DNA of 14,649 nucleotides from Clostridiales bacterium (GCA_012735285.1 JAAYHT010000214.1:1-14649), one strand, 5' to 3'; counted from the first letter of the stretch, positions 1 through 6,578 are shown. Notes: generated from the letters alone by a model not told the origin. Numbers and translations: made by a program.

Positions 1-2
1 GT

Positions 3-179
3 GCAGGATCAATTCTGCTTGGAATTTTGATCTGGTGTACTTGCCAGAAATACTTATTTATAACTTCGGTTTTTCGGATTCTATCTATGTGGCTTGGGGG
101 CGTGATCTTAGTGTTCTCTATAGTGCTGCTGTTGTCGGCCTTGTTACCCACACACCCAAGAAATAAAGGCAAACTATGA
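3..179 (+). CDS. C-terminal end of a LysE/RhtB-like exporter (partial)
   Basis: The gene enters from the left edge, so only its last 58 codons are visible. The reading frame beginning at base 3 is open and ends in TGA at 177-179. It encodes two hydrophobic stretches separated by a short polar segment, starting with AGSILLGILIW, then VFRILSMWLGGVILVFSIVL, then a basic tail. Two terminal membrane helices in this pattern (a small-residue-rich helix, a basic loop, then a Gly-containing last helix) resemble the end of LysE/RhtB-type amino-acid exporters. The assignment is from general pattern only; any small polytopic membrane protein could end this way. The other two frames give less hydrophobic or interrupted products. 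Confidence 0.45.
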   Translation, partial: AGSILLGILIWCTCQKYLFITSVFRILSMWLGGVILVFSIVLLLSALLPTHPRNKGKL

Positions 180-203
180 ATATGGAATGAAATAACGGAT
201 CGG

Positions 204-329
204 ATGAGGATTGATCATGAAAAAATAACAATTAACGTCCTGTTAGCAATACAGGCCGGCGAATTAGTTACAGAAGCAGTAAACATACTTTTTGCCATGC
301 AAGAGAGGTATAAAAACCTCTTTTATTAA
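204..329 (+). CDS. Doubtful 41-aa ORF, possible HTH_16-like fragment
   Basis: An ATG-initiated 41-codon frame begins MRIDHEKITINVLLAIQAG and ends ERYKNLFY. Its spacing of hydrophobic residues vaguely recalls the short helix-turn-helix (HTH_16) proteins of Tn916-like conjugative elements (a pattern such as AxxGDxxAxxxILxxYxxYI). No convincing ribosome binding site is present, and its last codons form the stem of the terminator at 301-324. It lies just outside the tRNA-derived repeat at 401-450, so it could be debris of a mobile element, or chance. I would not treat it as a confirmed gene. Confidence 0.25.
   Translation: MRIDHEKITINVLLAIQAGELVTEAVNILFAMQERYKNLFY
301..324 (+). terminator. Intrinsic terminator-like hairpin
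   Basis: AAGAGAGGT at 301-309 pairs with ACCTCTTTT at 316-324 (9 pairs including one G-T) around a 6-base A/T loop. The 3' arm itself ends in a T run. It probably terminates transcription of the exporter gene to the left. Confidence 0.6.
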
Positions 330-400
330 ATGGTAGGGATTTGCTAGGGATTGTACACCATTTACAATTTATTGAAACCCTACAAATATTGATTTCACTA

Positions 401-450
401 GCACTCTCGATTCGATTCAAACATTCGACGCACGGTTTAGGGAACCGACG
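401..450. repeat. Degenerate copy of the tRNA-Arg 3' half (att-like site)
   Basis: These 50 bases match 1502-1551 at 43 of 50 positions, in the same orientation and without gaps. The segment shared with the intact tRNA gene runs from the anticodon stem through the T arm to the 3' end and the first base of CCA. The 5' half of a tRNA (D arm, 5' acceptor strand) is absent, so this is not a functional tRNA. A same-orientation copy downstream of a tRNA 3' end is the layout left by a tyrosine-integrase element that used the tRNA as attB. The seven mismatches indicate an old event or a cross-hybrid site. Confidence 0.75.
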
Positions 451-516
451 TATTTATTGATGATGCTTGGTAATAAGTGTAAAACTTGCTATTGCATATT
501 CGTAAATTACCAAAAA

Positions 517-534
517 TAATTAAAATTTTAATTA
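517..534. repeat. 18-bp perfect A/T palindrome upstream of the TA operon
   Basis: TAATTAAAATTTTAATTA is a perfect 18-bp palindrome 17 bases upstream of the predicted -35 box of the antitoxin gene. Phd/YefM and RelB antitoxins usually autoregulate through palindromes near the promoter, so it may be an operator. In such AT-rich DNA it may also be chance. Confidence 0.3.
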
Positions 535-551
535 AAATGTTAATTAATATG

Positions 552-581
552 TTGTATATTGCATATAATAAATGGTATAAT
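552..581 (+). promoter_or_regulatory. Sigma-A-type promoter of the antitoxin-toxin pair
   Basis: TTGTAT (552-557) and TATAAT (576-581) are separated by 18 bases and lie 24 bases upstream of the antitoxin start. A 13-bp dyad, TATAT-TGC-ATATA (555-567), overlaps the -35 box and spacer and is a natural place for autorepression by the antitoxin. Confidence 0.6.
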
Positions 582-605
582 AAGCGCAGAAAAGGAGTGA
601 TAAAG

Positions 606-956
606 ATGCTTGAATCAATTGTGAGTTTCACCGATAGATTGATCCCGATTTCAGTTTTTAGTCAAGGTAAAGCCAGCCAGATTATAAACGAAGTATTTGA
701 AAAGAATATCGAATATATCATATTAAAAAACAATCTACCGACAGCAGTCTTGGTATCTGTTGAAGAATACAAAAAACAACTGGAGGAAATTGCGAGCCTT
801 AGAAAACAACTTGAAAAAATGGATGAAATGCGACTTCTAACTTTGGCCGCGATGAGAAAGGGTCAGCCAATGACTGCGTTTGAAGATTTGATCGCTGAAG
901 AGGGGATAAATCTCGAAGAGATCGCAACTCTGTCCGAGAGTGTAGAAATTGAATAA
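606..956 (+). CDS. Phd/YefM-type antitoxin
   Basis: This 116-aa protein matches the Phd/YefM antitoxin pattern. The N-terminal part contains IPISVFSQGKASQII (residues 13-27), followed by EYIILKNNLPTAVLVSVEEY (36-55), the typical DNA-binding and dimerisation fold in which the antitoxin is told not to change a neighbour's sequence but to bind the operator. A charged helical stretch (about 56-78) and an acidic C-terminal region that would wrap the toxin follow. I chose ATG 606 because AAAGGAG (591-597) sits 8 bases upstream and the promoter lies just before it. An in-frame start at 486 would place 40 residues upstream of the promoter. The toxin gene begins 2 bases after the stop codon. In a working module the antitoxin neutralises a RelE-type mRNA endonuclease and represses its own operon, but here the toxin is broken, so it may be an orphan. 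Confidence 0.85.
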   Translation: MLESIVSFTDRLIPISVFSQGKASQIINEVFEKNIEYIILKNNLPTAVLVSVEEYKKQLEEIASLRKQLEKMDEMRLLTLAAMRKGQPMTAFEDLIAEEGINLEEIATLSESVEIE

Positions 957-957
957 A

Positions 958-1267
958 ATGGAAAATTGGAAGATTTGTTTTTGCGTAGAAGCAAAAGAGG
1001 ATTTAAAGCAACTGGATGGGTCAATAAAAAAACAAGTATTGGCCGGAATTTACAAGGTTAGCAAAAATCCTTTGCCAAAGCCAGCCGGTTACGGAAATCC
1101 GCTTGGAAACAAGATGGGAAATGATCTAAACCGGTTTTTTTAAAATTAAATTCAAAACAATAGGAATCAGAGTTGTTTACGCACTCGCTTTGGAGGAAAG
1201 GGCAATGAATATAATGGTGATTTCTGCGAGGGATGATAATCGCTGTTATGATATAGCATTAAAGTAA
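958..1267 (+). pseudogene. RelE/ParE-type toxin, frameshifted in a T7 run
   Basis: Translation from ATG 958 gives MENWKICFCVEAKEDLKQLD... followed by a KNPLPKPAGYGNPLGNKMGNDLNRFF segment broken here at residue 61 by TAA immediately after a run of seven T (1135-1141). If one T is removed, the frame continues through KIKFKTIGIRVVYAL and MNIMVISARDDNRCYD to TAA at 1265-1267, giving about 102 residues. That C-terminal part is the conserved RelE core (a basic, RVVY-type strand followed by the V-I-x-x-RxD-x-x-CY end), so the break is a real frameshift in a gene rather than a short protein. RelE toxins cut mRNA at the ribosome. It is tightly coupled to the antitoxin gene (stop TAA, then A, then ATG). 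The break could be decay, phase variation at the homopolymer or a sequencing error. Confidence 0.85.
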
Positions 1268-1466
1268 CGAAGATTCTATCCCTTGTTTGCTAAATAAATA
1301 ATAAGGCGTTCTTTTTAGCTGGGTGCGCATCCCTTGCAACTGCGCTTCAATAAAAATCCTATCCCCTAGTAATCCGCCTCATCCTGATAATGCTCTGTTG
1401 GAGAATGAATGTAAACATATATTATAAAAAATCTTTCAAATTTACTCCGAGATTTTACAAAATATA
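1268..1466. other. Non-coding stretch inside the island remnant
   Basis: About 200 bases between the broken toxin gene and the tRNA terminator hold no ORF with a plausible ribosome binding site, no integrase fragment and no clear hairpin followed by a T run. It is probably decayed element DNA. Confidence 0.4.
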
Positions 1467-1493
1467 AAAACCTCGACGCAAAGCCGAGGTTTT
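1467..1493 (-). terminator. Intrinsic terminator of the tRNA-Arg gene
   Basis: AAAACCTCG (1467-1475) pairs perfectly with CGAGGTTTT (1485-1493) around a 9-base loop. Read on the minus strand it is followed by a T-rich tail and lies 6 bases beyond the tRNA CCA end. It could also stop transcription arriving from the TA operon on the plus strand. Confidence 0.8.
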
Positions 1494-1499
1494 CGCATT

Positions 1500-1575
1500 T
1501 GGCACTCCCGAGACGATTCGAACGTCCGACGCACGGTTTAGGAAACCGACGCTCTATCCACTGAGCTACGGGAGC
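1500..1575 (-). tRNA. tRNA-Arg, anticodon CCT
   Basis: On the minus strand the sequence folds into a full cloverleaf. The acceptor is GCTCCCG paired with CGGGAGT (G-T at the end), the D stem is GCTC/GAGC, the anticodon arm is TCGGT-TTCCTAA-ACCGT, the variable region has 5 bases, and the T arm is GGACG-TTCGAAT-CGTCT. The loop TTCCTAA places CCT at the anticodon, reading AGG. The CCA end is encoded at 1500-1502. This gene is a common integration target in bacteria, and a degenerate copy of its 3' half lies at 401-450. Confidence 0.96.
1502..1551. repeat. tRNA-Arg 3' half, partner of the repeat at 401-450
   Basis: This block inside the intact tRNA gene is the direct-repeat partner of 401-450 (43 of 50 identical). 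Together they delimit about 1.1 kb that holds only a toxin-antitoxin pair, consistent with the reconstituted attachment site of a reduced integrative element. Confidence 0.75.
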
Positions 1576-1590
1576 ATGAGCTACTTTTGT

Positions 1591-1619
1591 ATATTAACAT
1601 AGGTTTGTCTATTTTTCAA
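1591..1619 (-). promoter_or_regulatory. Promoter of the tRNA-Arg gene
   Basis: On the minus strand TTGAAA (1619-1614) and TAATAT (1596-1591) are separated by 17 bases. The -10 box ends 15 bases before the mature tRNA 5' end, which fits a short 5' leader. Confidence 0.6.
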
Positions 1620-1654
1620 TCATGCTTTAGTTTTTTTATCTTTATAAAAACATC

Positions 1655-2266
1655 CTATTCTGTAGGTTCTCGATCTTCAAAAACTACACCTGATGCAATG
1701 ATCCCCCTAGACATAATATCTCCTAAAATTATAGCATGATCAATCATGCTATCATATATTTTAACCATTTTTTTATAATCCTTCTGCACTATTGCTATAA
1801 TCTGTTCAATTATCATAGCATTGTAGTAATCTAGAGCTTGTTTCCAAACAGTCTGTGCCCAGAAAGGATTTACTTCTGCTAAAAATAATGCCAATTCATC
1901 GCTGTTATTGTATAAATCAATTGTTGTTTTATCAACAAGTTCTTGTTCATTATTCTTAACTGTTTCAGCCAACTTCCATACAATTAATATATGATTTGAA
2001 AGAAGTCTTAAAAAGAACTCGGCTTGAGTTTTGCCGTAAAAGACTTGAAAGGTATAGTAAAAATCTAAAGGTATTTTACTATAGGTTTTTTCTGCCACAG
2101 TTTCTAGACTTTCACTTTGTTCAACTGCGCATTTAATAAGAAGCATAATCCAGGTAGTAAGCTGCTGCCATTGATTTCTTATATCCGTGATTAGGTTGAA
2201 CTGCTCAAAAGTAAGGTATCTTTTTCCAGCCAAGGGAGTAGCATGCATATATTTTATCTTATCCAT
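1655..2266 (-). CDS. Helical protein of unknown function
   Basis: This 203-aa protein has no signal peptide or membrane segment and is predicted mostly helical. It contains RYLTFEQFNLITDIRNQWQQL (about residues 16-36, split here as a helix rich in Q and W), then a YTFQVFYGKTQAEFFLRLLS stretch, NSDELALFLAEVNPFWAQTVW (about 121-141) and a final HAIILGDIMSRGIIASG. I recognise this arrangement (FYG...H...L, then DExAxFLAxxNPxW, then xGDxMSxGI) from a family of uncharacterised Firmicutes proteins sometimes labelled acetylglutamate kinase. Nothing here supports a kinase: there is no glycine-rich nucleotide loop. The start is supported by AAGGAG about 8 bases upstream. It lies 55 bases downstream of cvpA on the same strand and may be co-transcribed. 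Function unknown. Confidence 0.75.
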   Translation of the reverse strand: MDKIKYMHATPLAGKRYLTFEQFNLITDIRNQWQQLTTWIMLLIKCAVEQSESLETVAEKTYSKIPLDFYYTFQVFYGKTQAEFFLRLLSNHILIVWKLAETVKNNEQELVDKTTIDLYNNSDELALFLAEVNPFWAQTVWKQALDYYNAMIIEQIIAIVQKDYKKMVKIYDSMIDHAIILGDIMSRGIIASGVVFEDREPTE

Positions 2267-2321
2267 TCTAAAGAACTCCTTATAAGTTATATTTAATAAT
2301 ATGTTTAATGATTAATAGATG

Positions 2322-2960
2322 TTAATTTAAAAGGGAGTTCTTGATAATTAGCAATATCAGATTGTTATCATAAAGTGTCATTGCAATATTCGAATCATAG
2401 AGTGCTTTGACCAGAAATTCGCCAGAAGATAAGCTGATTACAGGTACCATTAAAGCTAAAAGAATAAATATTATAATTATCCCCTTTACTGCACCTGCAA
2501 TAAGGCCGAAGAACCCATCGATGAAACCGATTATTCCTCTGCGGTTTTTCTTGCTGAATAGAGAGGATAAAATGAGAAAGATTATTTTGATTGCAATAAC
2601 TACAGCTAAGAATGAGATTATATGAAACAGGAAGCCGGACAGCCCATCTGCCAATACTGCAGAAACTGCCTCTTCTGCTGTGTTTATAAAATCTTTTAAT
2701 ATAACTGGAAGGTTATCTGATATGGGATCGACTATTGCCGATCCTTCGGTGGATATCCTTTCATGAACCTTAAGATTCACATAGTTATATAAGCCTGTGT
2801 TTTTACCCAGGAAATCTTTTACTTGTGGGTAAAAAACAAAGGCTACAATAATGGATACTAACCATCCTGCAGTATGTATGAAGGTTCTAACAAAGCCTTT
2901 ACGATAACCTTGTGCGGTTGAGAACACAAATATTATGGCGATTAGAACGTCCAGCCACAT
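2322..2960 (-). CDS. CvpA family membrane protein
   Basis: This 212-aa integral membrane protein has the CvpA (colicin V production) pattern. The N-terminal helix contains the DVLIAIIF...GYRKGFVRTF motif (residues 4-28), which leads into a second helix, GWLVSIIVAFVFY. A soluble loop follows (about 46-100), then two further helices around 112-134 and 151-178 separated by the basic segment KKNRRGIIGFIDGFFGLIAG, the conserved family loop. The role of CvpA homologues in Firmicutes (YshB type) is not well defined. In E. coli, CvpA affects purF expression and colicin V export. AAGGAG lies 10 bases upstream of the start. It diverges from the plus-strand gene at 3075. Confidence 0.88.
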   Translation of the reverse strand: MWLDVLIAIIFVFSTAQGYRKGFVRTFIHTAGWLVSIIVAFVFYPQVKDFLGKNTGLYNYVNLKVHERISTEGSAIVDPISDNLPVILKDFINTAEEAVSAVLADGLSGFLFHIISFLAVVIAIKIIFLILSSLFSKKNRRGIIGFIDGFFGLIAGAVKGIIIIFILLALMVPVISLSSGEFLVKALYDSNIAMTLYDNNLILLIIKNSLLN

Positions 2961-3074
2961 ATGCGGGTCTCTCCTTCCGGCATATAGTCTTCATCCAGAA
3001 CATATAATTATATTACCAAATTTATATGTACTTAGACAAGGTTATGAAAGATTTTATATATTCAGGAGGCAGGG

Positions 3075-4034
3075 ATGATGAACTATGTGAGATATAGAAG
3101 GTCATTCGTAATGTTGGAAGAACAATCCAGAGATTATAGCGCTAGGGATGCACCGATTAAAGGCTACTTAAAAGTTGAGACTGGAAACAACAAAGGGGCA
3201 ATGCGTTGCGTAGTACAGAACCTTAGGTATTACAGCAGAGGGGACTATATATATAAACTGATCTTTTTTGGGAAAAGCCGGGGCAAAACAATACATTATG
3301 TGATGGGCAACCTTATAGTAAATAGATATGGTAACGGTGAAACATACTTTAGATTCAACCCATTAGACATGGACGGCAAAGGAAACGCATATCATGATTT
3401 CTCTGTAGCTATTGTAGCAGCCACATCTAATATTAATGATAAAGAACCTTTGCATCCTGTGCTTAAAGGTGTAATAAGGCAAGAAAGTCCTTCTGATAGA
3501 GAAGAGGAGCCACTAGATGATGAAATTGAGAAATGTGAAGTAGAGCGCGAGGATAAGGCAGAGGAGGCTCCTGAGGAAGAAAAAAAAGGGGAAGCAGAGG
3601 AGACTAAAGAAGAAAATGGGAGGACTAAATACAATTCCTTTTACAACGATTACCTAGTTAGGTATTGTATACATACTTGCAATGTTGCAAATGACTACGA
3701 TGAAGTTGCGCCTTTTGAAAAGGACCAAACCAATGCAAAGTGGATAAGGATTCAGGACGTGAGCAGCTTACCCCTTGTATCGCCGGGCGCACATTTTTTT
3801 GCGGGGATATATAAACATTATCTTTTTGGGGCCAAGCCGGACCCGGAGGGTAAGGCTGAAGAATTCTACATTGCCATACCCGGCCGTTTTGCTCAGGAGG
3901 AACAGCCTGATGGGGGCAAATCAGGTTTCGTATACTGGCAACCCATGAAGGGGGCTCCGAAAGATAGGGAATCCTACGGCTACTGGATAGTAGCTATAAG
4001 TAAAAACGGAGATATATTGGAGGTAAAAACTTAA
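3075..4034 (+). CDS. Two-domain clostridial protein of unknown function with acidic linker
   Basis: This 319-aa soluble protein has three parts. Residues 1-132 form a beta-rich domain with KGYLKVETGNNKGAMRCVVQNL and a YIYKLIFFGK strand, resembling families that sit on repeated small-molecule or cell-envelope modules, though I cannot name it. Residues about 136-185 are a very acidic Glu/Lys-rich linker with almost no hydrophobic residues. Residues about 186-319 form a second domain with SPGAHFFAGIYKHYLFGAK, then FYIAIPGRF and GFVYWQPM, then GYWIVAI near the end. This pattern (hydrophobic HYxYLxxG, IPGxF/Y, GFxxWxP) recurs in uncharacterised proteins of Clostridia. No signal peptide or membrane helix. 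AGGAGG lies 5 bases before the first of two adjacent ATGs (3075, 3078). It is a single-gene unit ending in a terminator. Confidence 0.7.
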   Translation: MMNYVRYRRSFVMLEEQSRDYSARDAPIKGYLKVETGNNKGAMRCVVQNLRYYSRGDYIYKLIFFGKSRGKTIHYVMGNLIVNRYGNGETYFRFNPLDMDGKGNAYHDFSVAIVAATSNINDKEPLHPVLKGVIRQESPSDREEEPLDDEIEKCEVEREDKAEEAPEEEKKGEAEETKEENGRTKYNSFYNDYLVRYCIHTCNVANDYDEVAPFEKDQTNAKWIRIQDVSSLPLVSPGAHFFAGIYKHYLFGAKPDPEGKAEEFYIAIPGRFAQEEQPDGGKSGFVYWQPMKGAPKDRESYGYWIVAISKNGDILEVKT

Positions 4035-4050
4035 GAATTTTAGTTTAGAT

Positions 4051-4078
4051 AGGGAAGGGACGAGAGCTCTTCCCTTTT
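4051..4078 (+). terminator. Intrinsic terminator after the gene at 3075-4034
   Basis: AGGGAAG (4051-4057) pairs with CTTCCCT (4069-4075) around an 11-base loop and is followed by TTT. It separates the upstream gene from the metal-transport operon. Confidence 0.8.
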
Positions 4079-4087
4079 AAAATTGTA

Positions 4088-4117
4088 TAGATAATGCCTA
4101 ATTGGAAACATTATCTA
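4088..4117. promoter_or_regulatory. Candidate metalloregulator operator (9-bp dyad, Fur-like half-sites)
   Basis: TAGATAATG (4088-4096) and CATTATCTA (4109-4117) form a perfect 9-bp inverted repeat with a 12-base spacer, 30 bases upstream of the metal-binding lipoprotein start. The half-sites GATAATG/CATTATC equal the outer halves of the classical Fur box, but the spacer is 7 bases longer than in that box. A Fur-family repressor (Fur, Zur or PerR type) is a reasonable guess from the context. The same dyad could alternatively act as an RNA hairpin. Confidence 0.5.
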
Positions 4118-4146
4118 ATAATTAGACTAAAATATAAGGGGTTGCT

Positions 4147-5001
4147 ATGAGATACTTTTTGACATTTTTTATAGGCTTAATGTTATTTACTAACATTTCT
4201 TCATGCAGTATGAATAATGTAACTGTACCTGATCAAAGGCCTATTGTTGCAGTAAGCATTGTTCCTCAGCAGACCTTTGTAGAAGCAGTGTGTGAAGATT
4301 TGGTAGAGGTGATAACCGTAATACCCCCTGGTTACAGTCCTGAAAACTTTGAACCTAGCACCAAACAGGTTGAAAAATTAAGCGATATATCAATCTATTT
4401 TTCGATAGGAGTTCCTGCAGAGGGAAAAATATTATCAAATATAGAAGATAAGAAGATAGTAAAGCTTCATGAAAGAGTAGCTGATGTTTATCCCGATTTA
4501 ACATTTGACTCAGGTGACAGGGATCCCCATATATGGCTGTCACCTAAGAGAATCAAAGTAATGGTGGAATCAATAGCTGAAGAGATGGCTGAACTCGATG
4601 AAAAAAATAGGGACAAGTATCTAAGTAATGCAGAGCAGTATATAAAAGAACTAGATGATTTAGATGAAAAAATATCATTAATATTAAAGAATGTTGATAA
4701 TAGAAAGTTTATCGTCTATCATCCAGCCTTTCAATATTTAGCTGATGACTACAATTTAGAGATGTATGCATTGGAAGATGAAGGGAAGGAAGCGACGCCA
4801 AGACATATGCAAAGCATGATAGATTTAGCTAAGAGGGAGAATATAAAAGTGATATTTTATCAAGAAGAGATAGACAGCCACCAAGCAAAAGCCTTTGCAG
4901 AGGAGATAAATGGGATAGCTATACAGCTTTCACCACTTGCCCCGGATTATATTGAAAACATGACAAGGATGGTGAATATATTGTCGGAGGTAATGATGTG
5001 A
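4147..5001 (+). CDS. Zn/Mn-type ABC transporter substrate-binding lipoprotein (TroA/ZnuA family)
   Basis: This 284-aa lipoprotein captures a divalent metal outside the cell for the adjacent ABC importer. It has a hydrophobic signal ending in the lipobox ISSC with lipid-anchored Cys20. Family landmarks are VSIVPQQTFVEAV (36-48), PPGYSPENFEPSTKQV (60-75), DPHIWLSP (126-133), YHPAFQYLADDY (191-202) and QEEIDSHQAKAFAEEI (239-254). His128 and His192 correspond to two of the usual metal ligands. The first usual His is replaced by Asn67 (SPENFEP), a variant I recall from clostridial members, and Ser262 (LSPLAPDY) stands where an Asp is common. I therefore do not decide between Zn and Mn. The stop overlaps the GTG start of the ATPase gene by 4 bases, so the two are translationally coupled. 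Confidence 0.9.
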   Translation: MRYFLTFFIGLMLFTNISSCSMNNVTVPDQRPIVAVSIVPQQTFVEAVCEDLVEVITVIPPGYSPENFEPSTKQVEKLSDISIYFSIGVPAEGKILSNIEDKKIVKLHERVADVYPDLTFDSGDRDPHIWLSPKRIKVMVESIAEEMAELDEKNRDKYLSNAEQYIKELDDLDEKISLILKNVDNRKFIVYHPAFQYLADDYNLEMYALEDEGKEATPRHMQSMIDLAKRENIKVIFYQEEIDSHQAKAFAEEINGIAIQLSPLAPDYIENMTRMVNILSEVMM

Positions 5002-5750
5002 GCAATAAAGCGATACAAATAGAAAACCTATCAGTGTACTACGGAGAAACACCTGCCTTAACAGGTGTTTGTTTAGATGTGGAAGTAGGTGAATACCTAG
5101 GGATTATTGGCCCTAACGGTGGGGGTAAAACCACTTTACTTAAGGCTATTTTAGGATTAGCTCCGATAACTAGGGGGAGTATAAAAATATATGATAATGA
5201 TGGAAAGGGAAAAGAGATTATAGGGTACGTTCCGCAATATGCAGGCTTTGATAAGAGCTTTCCTATAACACTTCTTGAGGTTGTAATGACGGGTAGATTA
5301 AAAAATGGACTTACTCCTTTTTTTAGGTTTAGACATAAAGATATGGAAATAGCCTATGAACTTATTGAAAAAGTAGGGTTAAAGGGGCTTGAGAACAGAC
5401 AGATATCGGAATTATCCGGAGGGGAGTTCCAAAAGATGTTGATAGCAAGGGCCCTCACACTTAAACCAAGGATTCTACTTTTGGACGAGCCTACTGCTAA
5501 TGTGGATGAAAATGCAAGGGGACAGATCTACAATCTTCTTGCTGAGCTTAATAAGGATATGACAATTGTACTTGTGACCCACGACCTGTTTGCTGTTTCT
5601 TCTCAAGTCGGAAAGTTGGCCTGCATTAACGGCAAACTCATATATCATGGGGAGCCAGAACTAAGTGAGAATATAGTGAATAGACTCTACGGCTGCCCTG
5701 TCGATCTAATAGCGCACGGTGTTCCTCACAGAGTATTAAGAACACACTAG
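4998..5750 (+). CDS. Zn/Mn-type ABC transporter ATP-binding protein (ZnuC-like)
   Basis: This 250-aa ATPase powers the metal importer from the cytoplasmic side. It shows Walker A GPNGGGKT (residues 38-45), the Q-loop Gln80 in GYVPQ, the signature LSGGE (139-143), Walker B ILLLDEP (159-165) and the switch His195 in VLVTHD. The C-terminal CPVDLIAHGVPHRVL is characteristic of the ZnuC/TroB/MntB subgroup rather than of other ABC importers. The start is GTG within a GTGA overlap with the binding-protein gene. The permease gene follows 9 bases later. Confidence 0.95.
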   Translation: MSNKAIQIENLSVYYGETPALTGVCLDVEVGEYLGIIGPNGGGKTTLLKAILGLAPITRGSIKIYDNDGKGKEIIGYVPQYAGFDKSFPITLLEVVMTGRLKNGLTPFFRFRHKDMEIAYELIEKVGLKGLENRQISELSGGEFQKMLIARALTLKPRILLLDEPTANVDENARGQIYNLLAELNKDMTIVLVTHDLFAVSSQVGKLACINGKLIYHGEPELSENIVNRLYGCPVDLIAHGVPHRVLRTH

Positions 5751-5759
5751 GGGGAACAG

Positions 5760-6566
5760 ATGATTAAGGCAGTTATTGAATATCAATTTCTACAAAATGC
5801 CCTTCTAACATGCATCTTTGCAAGCATAGTGTGCGGCATCATCGGCGTAATAATTATTGAGAAAAAAATGTTAATGATGAGCGGAGGTATTGCCCATACA
5901 TCTTACGGGGGCGTAGGGCTAGGCTACCTTTTAGGATTTGAGCCCATAATAGGTGCCTTTATCTTTTCTATTTGCGCAGCCATTGGAATAGGGTTTATTA
6001 AAAGAAAAGGCGGAACCCATTCGGATATAGTCATTGCCCTGTTTTGGTCGCTAGGAATGGCTCTTGGTGTATTGTTTATTGCCTTAATGCCAGGATACCC
6101 TCCAAATTTAAGCTCATATCTATTTGGTAATATTCTTACGGTAACTAAAGTAGATCTTTATTTGATGATTGCTATATCTATGATAGTTACAGCTGTTATA
6201 GGGATGCTTTATAACAACTGGAAGGCCTATCTATTCGATGAGGAATTTGCTTCGATAATAGGAATAAAGACAGCTATTCTCGATTATTTATTGCTAATCT
6301 TAGTTGCCATGTCTGTAGTAGTTCTTATTCGTGCTGTGGGAATAATTCTTGTCTTGGCTCTTTTGGCTGCTCCTGCAGCAACTGCATCTCTTCTTTGTAA
6401 AAAGCTTTTAAGCAGAATTATTTATTCAATCTTAATTGGTTTAATCTATTGTATTGCTGGTCTGTGGATTTCCTATTATCTTGATCTTGCTTCTGGAGCC
6501 AGCATTGTAATCTTTGCTACTTTCAGCTATCTCCTTATTTTTCTAAATAAAAAAAATAAAAAATAA
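5760..6566 (+). CDS. Zn/Mn-type ABC transporter permease (ZnuB-like)
   Basis: This 268-aa polytopic membrane protein has about seven to eight predicted helices and belongs to the ABC-3 family. Diagnostic stretches are MMSGGIAHTSYGGVGLGY (39-56), which faces the substrate path, DEEFASIIGI (about 160-169), the ATPase-contacting region, and RAVGIILVLALLAAPAATA (about 190-208). It is the channel through which the metal passes, partnered with the lipoprotein and ATPase just upstream. The stop of the ATPase gene is 9 bases before its ATG, with AGGGGG in between. No terminator is obvious after it; transcription could run into the region before the next promoter. Confidence 0.94.
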   Translation: MIKAVIEYQFLQNALLTCIFASIVCGIIGVIIIEKKMLMMSGGIAHTSYGGVGLGYLLGFEPIIGAFIFSICAAIGIGFIKRKGGTHSDIVIALFWSLGMALGVLFIALMPGYPPNLSSYLFGNILTVTKVDLYLMIAISMIVTAVIGMLYNNWKAYLFDEEFASIIGIKTAILDYLLLILVAMSVVVLIRAVGIILVLALLAAPAATASLLCKKLLSRIIYSILIGLIYCIAGLWISYYLDLASGASIVIFATFSYLLIFLNKKNKK

Positions 6567-6578
6567 TGAAAATAGTTA

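Noticed and set aside
401..450. Second functional tRNA-Arg gene
   Set aside because: Only the 3' half is present, with seven mismatches and no D arm or 5' acceptor strand.
486..605. N-terminal 40-codon extension of the antitoxin
   Set aside because: It would start upstream of the promoter and is very basic and AT-biased. ATG 606 has AAAGGAG at good distance and gives a normal-length Phd-type protein.
1655..2266. Acetylglutamate kinase
   Set aside because: Related proteins sometimes carry this label, but no nucleotide-binding or kinase motif is present and the length and helical pattern do not fit.
3392..3634. Serine-rich ORF on the minus strand
   Set aside because: It is the complement of the Glu/Lys-rich linker codons of the real gene at 3075-4034 and has no ribosome binding site.
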